From NCBI RefSeq assembly GCF_005887615.1, contig NZ_VANS01000004.1:299591-363590 (forward strand): a stretch of DNA of 64,000 nt, written 5' to 3'. This DNA is from Sulfitobacter sabulilitoris (lineage in GTDB: Bacteria; Pseudomonadota; Alphaproteobacteria; Rhodobacterales; Rhodobacteraceae). The stretch's first letter is position 1. The number at the start of each line of letters is the position of its first letter. The position numbers and the translations under genes are program-made. This document shows positions 53,101 through 60,156 of the stretch, one piece after another. A model generated the notes under the pieces. It did no database searches. It was given only the letters and a program-made list of their open reading frames with translations, and had not been told where the DNA came from.

Positions 53101-54922
53101 TACCTCGGGCAGCCTGACGTCAAGCCTCGGCGACAGCGGCACGGCCAGTGCGACGCTGACGGTGACACGCGCTCCGGCACCCGGATTCACCATGGGATTC
53201 GTGCCTGGCACCATCGTGCAGGGCGGCATATCTTCGCTGACCTTTACCGTCGACAATGCCGCTTCGCAGATCGCGGCATCCGGCCTGGGGTTTGTCGAAA
53301 CACTGCCCGCGGGCGTGACCGTGGCGGGTGTGCCGAATGTCTCCAACACCTGCTCGGGCGGCACGATCGGCGCGGAGCCCGGCACCGTTAGCATCAGCTT
53401 TGCCGGCGGCAGCGTCGCGGCGGGCGGTCGCTGCGCGGTCACGGTGGATGTCACATCCGTCGTGGTGGGCAGCTACATGGCGGCCGGACCGACGCTCAAT
53501 GCCTCCACCGGGACCGTCAGCGCCGCGGCCGCGGCGCTGACGGTCGACGTCAATCCGAACGGAAGCGTGATCCTGGTGCAGCAGGGCGACGCGCCGGGCA
53601 ACTACGTGTTCAGCTCGTCCCTGTCCGCCTTGAACGTCACGCTTGCCACCCTGACGGGTAGCGGGTCGGTCGGACCCATCGAGGTTCCCGCAGGCAATTA
53701 CACGGTGCTTCAGTCGCGCCCGCAGGGTGTCGGCAACAGCACGGCGCGTTGCGATGACGACGACAGCAGCGTGGATGCCGCGACAGGCACCGTCACATTG
53801 GCGGTCGCCCCGTTCGAAACAGTGACCTGTACCTTCACCAGCGTCGAGACGGTGCAGAAGACCGTGGACACGATCAACAATTTCCTGACCCAGCGCAACA
53901 ACCTGATCCTCAGCAACGGGCCCAGCGACGGCCGCAGGAAAGACCGCCTCAACGGTGGCGGAACGGGCAACTCCACGGTGTCTTTCCAGAATGGCGACCT
54001 GACGTCGATGGTGCCCTTCAGTTTCAACCTGCGCTCCGCGTCCGACGGGAATTACCGCTTTGCCACTTCGCTGTCGGCCATGCGCGAGGCGGGCGCGAAG
54101 TTCCTGCTCGCGCATGACGGCATCGACGGCAACAGCATGCTGGTGCCGAATTCCAAGTTCGATATGTGGTTCGAGGTCAGCTACAACAAATTCTCGGCGT
54201 CGCAGGGATCGGACGGCCATTTTGCGATCGGATATGTCGGGGCGGATTACCTGTTCAGCCCGGACTTGCTCGCGGGGGCGCTGGTGCAGTTCGACGACAT
54301 GGACAACAGCTCCGACATACAGGGCAGTTCGGTCAGCGGAAATGGCTGGATGATCGGGCCCTATGTCACGACGCGGTTGGCGCCCAACCTGATTTTCGAC
54401 GGACGCCTGGCCTATGGCAAGTCGACCAACAAGATCAGCCCGTTCAACACCTACACCGACAGCTTCAGGACGGATCGTTTCCTGGTCAGCGCCAGCCTGT
54501 CGGGCAGCTATGACTGGAACGATTGGACGGTGTCCCCGAACGCCACGCTGGCCTACATCGAAGAGCGGCAGAAGGGCTATACCGACAGCTTGAACGTCGC
54601 CATTCCCGGACAGACCGTGTCGCTGGGCCAACTGAGCATCGGGCCGGATTTCTCGACCAGCTTCGTGGCGGGCAACCAGGTGCTGTACCAGCCGCGGTTT
54701 TCGATCAACGGGATCTACAATTTTGGCGACACGGATGGGGTTGTCCTGTCCGACATCGCGCAGGACAGCACGACAGGCTGGCGCGGCCGGATCGAGGCAG
54801 GGGTGACAATCTCAAATCGCCACGGCACCCGGCTGGAGATCGGAGCCAATTACGACGGCATCGGTCAAGCCGATTTCGAAAGCTACGGCGCGACGGTAAA
54901 GCTGACGATTCCTTTGCAATGA
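47138..54922 (+). CDS. Giant surface protein: 16 tandem cysteine-paired beta domains plus autotransporter-like barrel
   Basis: This 2,594-residue protein has a signal peptide (MLLMLLAIISILPQGARA region, cleavage near residue 37). From residue ~42 to ~2140 there are 16 immunoglobulin-like/DUF11-type domains. Units 9-16 are near-identical in layout (FTKxFxPxTIVQGETSTLTFTxDN ... LPAGxTxA ... TTCxGG ... SFSGGT ... ATCTVxVxVTSSTxGxAVNTSGDLTSSLGDSGTASATLTV, given as a pattern) with an exact 381-nt period. Every unit has one cysteine pair, about 35-45 residues apart. Residues ~2290-2594 are an autotransporter-like beta-barrel. GGAGGCGGG before ATG 47138 fixes the start. It lies 177 nt after gspF. 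Likely a long surface adhesin or filament; exact role unknown. Confidence 0.85.
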   Translation: MHNFNVRGWFNFGAGPGGLMLLMLLAIISILPQGARAQSSPPAFTIFFSPDQIGPGGTTALTHTIDNGAAPTAAGDLAFTHTLPAGVTLANPSNASTTCSGTGSVLPVVNAAAGGDSISFSNGGIAAGASCTVTVNVTSSTAGTSTSVTGDLTSSAGNSGTATDDLTVTTARPGFSKSFAPDTVSLGDTSTLTYVIDNSANAGAVINLDFTENLPAGIEIASPANVATTCGTPAIPATLTADSGTSLVVLDANGTAGFPAVAAGATCTVTLDVTATGTGELVAISGQLSADFEAVGASSATLTVATLPTDAPVLTKQFLDDPAGPGGTATIRFTIRNNNRDNGATDISFSDDLDAMLSGAARSASAGLVDPCGAGSSVTGTSTISFSNGTLAAGGASCSFDVTVNIPAGATAGDYLNTTSVLTSTVNGNTVTSAAASDTLVVTDSVAPGLAFAFTDGTSGGETTVTLDFTNRDSFSVLTDGAFQLKITDVVGFPASVVLPPENDTCSGLMELGFEGFNGQALSYTGATLAAGASCAVSVVIRLPADMPSGTFILTSSAPVATVGGTSVTGTAATGTLTVNPGSLGLSFAKSFSVDTAVPGSEVGLTFVISDPSDGGGAVDISFSDNLDAFQTGSVLTSVVSNTCGGTVTGETTSSIGFSGGSVASGGSCEIATIITLGSTDTGSKTNTTSNLTAASASGGAASEQAGTAASDTLTVDTVLPVQLGMEFIDDPVLPGAPGTVRYTLTNLNGGAFEATGIFFSHNLADILPGTPDFTVSGLPQSNVCGAGSTLQGSGASAVLLTGGSLPAGASCTFDLAYDVPAGAGTGRYRSTTSATSATIDGGSRTGAAASDTVTVGSSVEGETTLTLTKTFASDTVLQGDTAAVTFNISNTGAEAASDLAFSDDLEAFLAGTTLASTTVNTCGGASTGGSATSFDYANGTLAAGASCDISIVLNISATAPLGTATNTTSAMTGTAAGSAVLNADAATDTIEIRSSSAPTFSKSFSPSTVNTNSETVLTYQISNPPGAATLNALRFSDDLASRIPGAVASAGSLSGVCGSGSALSVGGTVSLSEGVLAAGESCTFSVRVAIATPPPGTVTSTTSSLENGGLTVAPPASASVTVNPAPPTLSKAFGPASIFQGGTSTVVLTIDNSASADAASDISVNDVFPAGVRIRSGSTRATTCLGGSLITTANSIGYRAGTVPAGATCTVSVEVTAEAVGSYVNTTSELSTAFGNSPAASATLVVTAAPPPVFTKQFNAASIVQGETSRLTFSIDNSGALVDVSSLAFTDSLPAGLTIAPTPSATSSCDGGTITATPGASSLSYSGGAAVAGLTCGISVNVTSSTVGTVVNTTGDLTSSLGNSGSASASLTVAAAPAPEFSQRFVADTIEQGATSRLIFTLINRDALIDATGLAFTNTLPAGMTLSTLPQPETNCLGATLTAPAGSNALSFSGGTLQPGRVCNLSVVVTSSTIGAAVNTSGDLTSSLGSSGTSSATLDVTAAPVPLFSKFFVPNTIVQGETTVLRLEISNSRAKIDATGGAFTDVLPAGVTLAASPDISTTCASGVVTGVAGGDTLSLSGATIAAESACSVQATVTSSTVGAAVNTAGDLTTSLGNSAGATAILTVTAADVPTFTKVFGPTTIVQGETSTLTFTVNNGTAAIDVGSLSFTDAFPAGMTVAAPANAVSTCTGGTFAANAGDGAVSFSGGTVGARATCTLQVDVTATLVGDAVNTSGALTSTLGDSGTAAAILSVTAADAPAFSKAFEPASIVQGSVSTLTFTLDNAPAAVEVRDLAFIDILPEGVLIATPSAVSSTCTGAAISATEGGNRIDLTGGSLAAGANCTLSVNVTSSTAGAAVNTTGNLTSSLGDSGTASATLTVTGAPAPGFTKVFSPATIEQGGTSTLSFTLDNASALVVAGGLSFNDSFPTGMTVATPANATTTCTAGAVAAAPGDAGLVFSGGTLDPGATCSVQVDVTSTTIGAAVNTSGSLTSSLGDSGTASATLTVTRAPAPGFTMGFVPGTIVQGGISSLTFTVDNAASQIAASGLGFVETLPAGVTVAGVPNVSNTCSGGTIGAEPGTVSISFAGGSVAAGGRCAVTVDVTSVVVGSYMAAGPTLNASTGTVSAAAAALTVDVNPNGSVILVQQGDAPGNYVFSSSLSALNVTLATLTGSGSVGPIEVPAGNYTVLQSRPQGVGNSTARCDDDDSSVDAATGTVTLAVAPFETVTCTFTSVETVQKTVDTINNFLTQRNNLILSNGPSDGRRKDRLNGGGTGNSTVSFQNGDLTSMVPFSFNLRSASDGNYRFATSLSAMREAGAKFLLAHDGIDGNSMLVPNSKFDMWFEVSYNKFSASQGSDGHFAIGYVGADYLFSPDLLAGALVQFDDMDNSSDIQGSSVSGNGWMIGPYVTTRLAPNLIFDGRLAYGKSTNKISPFNTYTDSFRTDRFLVSASLSGSYDWNDWTVSPNATLAYIEERQKGYTDSLNVAIPGQTVSLGQLSIGPDFSTSFVAGNQVLYQPRFSINGIYNFGDTDGVVLSDIAQDSTTGWRGRIEAGVTISNRHGTRLEIGANYDGIGQADFESYGATVKLTIPLQ
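50516..53556 (+). repeat. Tandem 381-bp repeats within the giant surface protein gene
   Basis: Equivalent codons after the APx linker lie at 50897, 51278, 51659, 52040, 52421, 52802 and 53183, each exactly 381 nt (127 codons) apart; the preceding unit (from 50522) is 375 nt. The encoded units share the phrases QG-x-x-S/T-x-L-T-F and SSLGDSGTASATLTV. Earlier units (from 47261) are more diverged and vary in length. This is a typical substrate for unequal recombination. Confidence 0.8.
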
Positions 54923-55224
54923 GCATGGGTTTCACCGCGCGGGGGGGGGGGGGCCGCGCGGCGAAATCGTAGCATCGGCGGCGCGAGCTGCCCCCCTGAG
55001 GTCCGGATAGCGGCGTTAGCCGCGTTTTGCCGTCCGCGCGGTCTTTGATACGACGAAGGCCTGCGAAAGCGACTTCGGTCGGGTTTTGGGGCCGAAGGGG
55101 CGATAGCGGCCTGCAAGGACGGTGCTGCGGGCCATCGCCGCGTCGTATGGCACCGCTGGCTGCGTGACCTTGCTGGCCCCTGCCGGAAATGGCGTTGGGC
55201 TAGGTCCGCTGCGTGAAACGCCGC
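54923..55224. other. Intergenic region with a 13-G homopolymer
   Basis: 302 nt between the giant gene's stop and the convergent histidine kinase gene's stop. A run of 13 Gs (54941-54953), flanked by CCGCGC on both sides, starts 18 nt after the stop codon. No gene is supported. No clean terminator was found beyond this G-rich structure. Confidence 0.5.
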
Positions 55225-56457
55225 CTAGGCCGCAGATTGCTGCAGATCGACGGCTTGCACCGGGATCGCAACCGAGAATTTGGTGCCTTCGCCCAATTGG
55301 CTGTCAACGGTGATGAAGCCATCGAGCCTATCGACGGTGCGCTTGACGATCGCCATCCCAAGACCTGTACCTCCGTATTTCTGTGCGATGCTCGGGTCGG
55401 CCTGGCCGAACTCCTCAAAGATCTTGGCTTGGTTTTCGGGCGCAATTCCGATCCCGGTATCGATCACATCGATCACGACCTGACCATAGGAATCTTCGGT
55501 CAACGCAATCTTGACCGATCCGGTATCGGTGAATTTGAGCGCATTGCCGATCAAGTTCTGCATGATTGTTCTGACGGCGTTCGTATCGAGAAGATAGGCC
55601 TTGTCAGCAAGGTGATCCGCGACCGTGAGGTCCACCGATTTCGACTCCGCAAGATCCGTGAACTCGTTCACGATTTCGCGGACCAAATCGCCGAAGCAGG
55701 CCTCATCCTGAGGCACCTCTGAATGACCGGCGTCGATTTTCGCAAGATCCAAGGCATCGTTCACGAAATCCAGAAGCTTGCTCGTTGACCTGTTGAGGAC
55801 CTGTATCAATTGTCCGGGTGTTCCTTCCAGCTCCATGTGGTCCAGCATTTTGACGGACGCGATGATGCTCGTGAGAGGGGTCCTGATTTCGTGGCTGGCA
55901 TGTGCGATGTAACCGCTGCGGCTGGCCAGGGTCTCTTGCAGTGCTTCGCGCATCTTGCGTTCTTCCAATGCCAGCGTCCGCGCCTTCACGATGTCATCGA
56001 CGCATCGCGCGAGCTTTTCCAGGATATCGCGGTCCTTCGGTGTCCAGTCTCTGGGCGCGTGTGTCATGCAGCAAAGCGCGCCGATGACCTTGCCCGAGAG
56101 CGTGTGGACCGGGCAGCCGATATAGGATCGCAGCCCATTCTGGATGACGAACTCATTGTCCCGGGTGCGTGGGTCTTCCAGCAGATCGGGGATCGCGACC
56201 GTCTGCTGACTGGCCTGCACGTGTTTGCAGATCGAACTCTCGATCGGCATGTCATGCGCCTCCCCGGCGTCGAAAATCGCGCCTTTGGATGCGGCGATGT
56301 ACTGGCGCCCCTTTTGCTTTTCCAAGACAGACGCGAAAGTGACCGGCGCATCGAAAATGCTGGAGGCGAGATCGATGATGTCGAACAGACTTTCATCGAC
56401 GCCGTTGTGCAACAATCCGAGGGCTTCGAAACTGTAACTTTTGACCACGGTATCCAT
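55225..56457 (-). CDS. GAF-domain sensor histidine kinase, cytoplasmic
   Basis: This 410-residue protein has an N-terminal GAF domain (about residues 15-160; VTFASVLEKQKGRQYIAASKG, GLRSYIGCPVHTLSGKVIGALCCM) and a kinase core: H-box HASHEIRTPLTSII, N-box IMQNLIGNALKFT, G1 DTGIGIAPE, F-box IFEEFGQAD and G2 GGTGLGMAIVKR. No membrane segment is present. The signal is unknown; GAF of this 'light-type' arrangement recalls phytochrome-like or redox sensors, but no bilin cysteine is identified. No response regulator is adjacent. Confidence 0.88.
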   Translation of the reverse strand: MDTVVKSYSFEALGLLHNGVDESLFDIIDLASSIFDAPVTFASVLEKQKGRQYIAASKGAIFDAGEAHDMPIESSICKHVQASQQTVAIPDLLEDPRTRDNEFVIQNGLRSYIGCPVHTLSGKVIGALCCMTHAPRDWTPKDRDILEKLARCVDDIVKARTLALEERKMREALQETLASRSGYIAHASHEIRTPLTSIIASVKMLDHMELEGTPGQLIQVLNRSTSKLLDFVNDALDLAKIDAGHSEVPQDEACFGDLVREIVNEFTDLAESKSVDLTVADHLADKAYLLDTNAVRTIMQNLIGNALKFTDTGSVKIALTEDSYGQVVIDVIDTGIGIAPENQAKIFEEFGQADPSIAQKYGGTGLGMAIVKRTVDRLDGFITVDSQLGEGTKFSVAIPVQAVDLQQSAA

Positions 56458-56961
56458 TCCATCATTTGCGGAGATTCACAGAGCTTCGAACGATACTTCA
56501 ATCTCAAGACTTGGGTCTAAGTGTGGCGAAGTCGTGGTGTTCACCCTTCGTCATCGCTCCTCCGCGCTGTCGTTCCGCTGCGCCAACGGTGATGACCGGT
56601 CGATGCTCAGGTCAGTGGCCATGCAACCTTCCGCAACCGGTGTGAACGTGACCCGCGACACCCGCATAGGGTGCCGGGGCATAATGGTGGGGCATCCCCG
56701 GCTACGGGGGTGTCCCGGGTGCTTGGTTCGATGCTGACGGTGGTGGTGGTGGCTGGGATGATAGGAAGCCGTGTTGACCCATGATCGGCCTCGACTTTTC
56801 CCAAGCGTGCCGTAGGTCACCAGAGAAAAGCAGATCGGTGCCCCGTATCCATTGAGAGCGCCAACGGCCCAGAAGGCAAACACCCAAAAGTAGGTTTGGA
56901 TCGTGTGGGCCGGCAAAAACAGCAGGAACACAAGACACGTCGCCAGTGTCATGCCGCGCAC
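56458..56961. other. Gene-poor stretch, possible transporter remnant
   Basis: No intact gene is supported. On the minus strand a frame starting at GTG 56961 (or ATG 56952) encodes two hydrophobic segments (LATCLVFLLFLPA and YFWVFAFWAVGALNGYGAPICFS) and then GRSWVNTASY before turning into low-quality sequence. This faintly resembles the C-terminal half of an MFS transporter and may be a decayed fragment, reached just downstream of the RND operon. The rest holds a strong hairpin (see 56689-56716). Confidence 0.35.
56689..56716 (+). other. Strong plus-strand hairpin of unknown role
   Basis: A 12-bp stem with a 4-nt loop (GGGGCATCCCCG at 56689-56700; CGGGGGTGTCCC at 56705-56716). Two pairs are G-U in plus-strand RNA, so the stem is complete only on that strand; on the minus strand they are A-C mismatches. 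No plus-strand gene lies upstream. Confidence 0.4.
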
Positions 56962-57090
56962 CTAAGCGCCCGGGCGAAACGGCCGCCTGCGGCGCAAGTC
57001 CCGGATGGTCAGCGCCGCCACCAGTATACGGATCGCGGCGCAGACCAGGGTCATTGTGCTCCCGAATACGAACTGCAGGACGACCGGCAT
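56962..57090 (-). CDS. Small hydrophobic ORF downstream of the RND pump
   Basis: A 42-residue frame (begins MPVVLQFVFGSTMTLVC, ends RRRRPFRPGA) has one probable membrane segment and a basic end. It starts 20 nt after the RND transporter stop. No family is recognised and no good Shine-Dalgarno is seen. It could be part of the same decayed transporter fragment. Confidence 0.25.
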   Translation of the reverse strand: MPVVLQFVFGSTMTLVCAAIRILVAALTIRDLRRRRPFRPGA

Positions 57091-57110
57091 GTCACTGACG
57101 GGCCACCGGA

Positions 57111-60100
57111 TCAAGCCTCCTGAGCCTGGGCGGCGCGCAGGAAAAACAGACGATAGAGCGGCGGGACGAACAGAAGTGTGAGCGGCGAGGCCAAGAGAAG
57201 GCCACCGATCATCAAGGCAGCCATGGGCTCGAATAAGGCCCCGCCGAACAGTGCCATGGGGATCAGGCCGAGCACCGTTGTCAGCGATGTCAGCAGCACG
57301 GGGTTCAAACGTTTCTTCGCCGCCACGACGATGGCGTCGTCGAGGGGCATGGCCTGTCGTTCAATGTCGATCTGGTCGATCAGCACGATGGCGTTGTTGA
57401 TGATGATCCCCATCAGTGAGATCAGCCCGAGGATGGCGAAGAACGACAGCGGCTGGCCGGTGATCAGCAGTGCCAATGGCGCGCCCACAAGGATAAGCGG
57501 GATCGTCAGGAAGGTGATCGCGACCCGGCGGACCGAGTTGAACTGGAACATGAGCGCTGCAATCATCACCACCAGCGCAAGGGGCATCCCCGCGAGAAGG
57601 TTCGCGTTGGCCTCTGCCGCATCGGCGCTTTCGCCGCCGATCGCGACCTCATAGTCCGGTCCCAGATCAAGCGAGTCGAGTGTGGGGGCAATCAGCGCCT
57701 CGACCTCTGTCGCCGCCAGCGTACCGCTTTTGCCCGAGATGGTGATCTGGCGGACCTGGTTTTCGCGGCGCAACTGCGACAGGGTCAGGCGCGGCTGGAA
57801 GCGGGCGACCTGATCCAGGGAAATCAAGCCGGTGTCGGTGGGGATCGTCAAGTTGGCGAGGTCCTCAAGGCTGTCGCGGAACACCTCCTCGGCGCGCACG
57901 ACAATGGGGATCTGATCGGTCCCGTCGCGGAACACAGAGTATTCCGCGCCCGAAAAATAGGCCTGCATGACGTTCGAGATGTCGCTGGAGGTCACGCCAA
58001 GCTCGCGGGCCTTTTCCTGCAGGATGTCGATCCCGACGGTCAGGCTCTTGTTGCCCCAGTCGTTGGAATTCAGGGTCAGGCCCGGCACGTCGTCGAACCC
58101 GGCCTCCACCTCGGCCGCCGCGGCCAGCAGTGTGTCGGCATCGGGGCCGGTGATCTGCACCTCGACAATTCCGCTTTCGCTGCCGCCCATCGACAGGCGG
58201 GTAACTCGGCCACGCACGGCGGGATGGTTCGCGATCAACTGCCGCCTTGTGCGTTCGGCCGCGACGACCGCGCCCTCGAAATCATGGGTGTTGACGACGA
58301 AGAAGGCGCTGGCGGGGTCGGTGTCGGCGGGGGACAGGGCCAGGTAGAACCGGGGGCCGCCATGACCAACGAAAAGGGTGGTGTTGGCGACCTCTGGGTT
58401 GGCGTCCGCGTCGCGCAGCCAGGCGTCGATGGCCCGCGCCTCGTCGCGGGTGGCGGTGATCGAACTGCCCTTGGGCAGATCGATGTAGACCAGAAACTCG
58501 GCGCGCTCCGACAGGGGGAACATCTCGGATTTGAGCTGGCCGAAGTTTGTGATGCCGAGGGCGACCAGCAGATAGCACACGGCGACCACCGGAATGCCCA
58601 GCCGCAGGCTGCGCCGGGTCAGCCCGCCATAGACGCGTTCCAGCAGGCCCTCGCGCGGCTCTTTCTGCGGTTTCGGACGCAGCAGCGCAGCGGCCAGAAA
58701 CGGCAGGATGTAATGCGCGGTCAACCAGGAGCCCGCCAACATCAGCGCGACGACGGCGCCCAGCGAGAACGCGAACTCACCCGTCGTACCCTCAAGAACA
58801 AGCATCGGCAGGAACGCCGACACGGTTGTGATCGATGCCACGGCCAACGGCACGAAGAACTGCCCGCCCGCGCCAGTAGCGGCCTCGCTGGGCGTCGCGC
58901 CGTCTTTGATCCTTCGGTCGATGTCCTCCACCACGACAAGGCCGTTATCGACCAAGAGCCCAAGCGAAATGATCACCGCCGCGATGGAGATCTGTTCGAG
59001 GTCGATGCCCCATTGCGACATGCCCAAAAGCGCAAAGGCCACGGTGAATGGCACGATACTGGCGATCACCAGCGCCGGCCGCAGACCGAGGAAGACGAAC
59101 ATGACGACCAGCACCACGGCGAAGGTCTGGGCAACGTTCGACAAGGCCCCGTTGATCGACTTGGTGACGTTGGTTTCTTGAAAGGTCGAGAGGTTGTAGG
59201 CGATGCCGATGGGCTGGGTCTGTTCCAACCGCGCGATTTCCCCCCGCAGGGTGCGGCCCAGTTTCTGGATGTCGCGGTCGTCCGACATCTCGACACTGAC
59301 CAGCACCGCCGGTTCGTCGTTGAAATAGACCGGCTGCCGCGGCGGATCGACATACCCGCGCCGCACCGTCATCAGGTCTCGCAGGCGGACGATGTCGCCG
59401 GTTGGCAGCTGGGTCAGCACGCCACCGATCTCTTCGAGAGAGCTTAGGTTGCCGTTCGCTTCGAGCACGATGTTGGTGCCGTCGGCATCGATCCGGCCTG
59501 CGGGCAGGATCACGTTCTGGTCGCCCAGGTCGCTCAGCAGCTGCGGCAGCTGAATACCCACAGCGGCCAGGCGGCGGCTGTCGATCTCCAGCCAGATACG
59601 TTCTTCCTGATCCCCCGACAGGCTGACCTTGGTGATACCGTCGATGGCGTATAGCCCCGTTTGCAGGTCTTCGGCCGCATCCTCGATCTCGGCATAGGAA
59701 AACCCGTCGCCAGTCACGGCAACCGTCGCAACCGCGACATCGCCGTAGTTGGTGTTCACGACGGGGCCAAGCGTGCCTTCGGGCAACTCTCCAGCGGTGC
59801 CCTCCATCTGTGTGCGGATGTCGTTGAACACGAGGTCCAGCTCGTCTGACGGCACTCCGTCGGCGACCACGACGTTCAACTGCGCTCGGCCCGTATTCAC
59901 CAGCGTCGCGATCTCGTCGACCTCGCCGATCTCACGCGCCGCGCGCTCCAGCGGCATGGCGATCAGATCCTCGACGCGTTCCGGCGACATGCCGGGGAAC
60001 TGCGCGGTCACGATCACCGTGCGGATCGTGATGGCAGGGTTTTCACGTTTTGGCAGAGCCAGATAGGCCAGTGCACCGATGACGATAAGCCCCACCATGA

Positions 60101-60152
60101 TCAGCAGGGTAAAGCGGGATTTCTCGATCCCGAACCGGGCGAGGCCGTCCAT
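57111..60152 (-). CDS. RND-family efflux transporter, AcrB-like
   Basis: This 1,013-residue inner-membrane pump has the RND layout: TM1 (FTLLIMVGLIVIGALAYLALPK), large periplasmic loop, TM2-6, second loop, TM7-12. The proton-relay aspartate pair is VDNGLVVVED (aspartate-asparagine instead of AcrB's DD), and the TM10 site is INNAIVLIDQ (asparagine where AcrB has lysine 940). It is encoded 4 nt downstream of its membrane-fusion protein gene. No outer-membrane factor is adjacent. Substrates unknown. Confidence 0.9.
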   Translation of the reverse strand: MDGLARFGIEKSRFTLLIMVGLIVIGALAYLALPKRENPAITIRTVIVTAQFPGMSPERVEDLIAMPLERAAREIGEVDEIATLVNTGRAQLNVVVADGVPSDELDLVFNDIRTQMEGTAGELPEGTLGPVVNTNYGDVAVATVAVTGDGFSYAEIEDAAEDLQTGLYAIDGITKVSLSGDQEERIWLEIDSRRLAAVGIQLPQLLSDLGDQNVILPAGRIDADGTNIVLEANGNLSSLEEIGGVLTQLPTGDIVRLRDLMTVRRGYVDPPRQPVYFNDEPAVLVSVEMSDDRDIQKLGRTLRGEIARLEQTQPIGIAYNLSTFQETNVTKSINGALSNVAQTFAVVLVVMFVFLGLRPALVIASIVPFTVAFALLGMSQWGIDLEQISIAAVIISLGLLVDNGLVVVEDIDRRIKDGATPSEAATGAGGQFFVPLAVASITTVSAFLPMLVLEGTTGEFAFSLGAVVALMLAGSWLTAHYILPFLAAALLRPKPQKEPREGLLERVYGGLTRRSLRLGIPVVAVCYLLVALGITNFGQLKSEMFPLSERAEFLVYIDLPKGSSITATRDEARAIDAWLRDADANPEVANTTLFVGHGGPRFYLALSPADTDPASAFFVVNTHDFEGAVVAAERTRRQLIANHPAVRGRVTRLSMGGSESGIVEVQITGPDADTLLAAAAEVEAGFDDVPGLTLNSNDWGNKSLTVGIDILQEKARELGVTSSDISNVMQAYFSGAEYSVFRDGTDQIPIVVRAEEVFRDSLEDLANLTIPTDTGLISLDQVARFQPRLTLSQLRRENQVRQITISGKSGTLAATEVEALIAPTLDSLDLGPDYEVAIGGESADAAEANANLLAGMPLALVVMIAALMFQFNSVRRVAITFLTIPLILVGAPLALLITGQPLSFFAILGLISLMGIIINNAIVLIDQIDIERQAMPLDDAIVVAAKKRLNPVLLTSLTTVLGLIPMALFGGALFEPMAALMIGGLLLASPLTLLFVPPLYRLFFLRAAQAQEA

Positions 60153-60156
60153 AAAT

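Noticed and set aside
50516..53556. Regular spaced repeats considered as a CRISPR-like array
   Set aside because: The 381-nt units are in one reading frame and encode similar protein domains; there are no short repeats with unique spacers.
56701..56780. Histidine run in a minus-strand frame (SHHHHRQH) as a metal-binding protein
   Set aside because: It comes from a short GGTGGTGGTGG repeat in low-quality frame with no supporting context.
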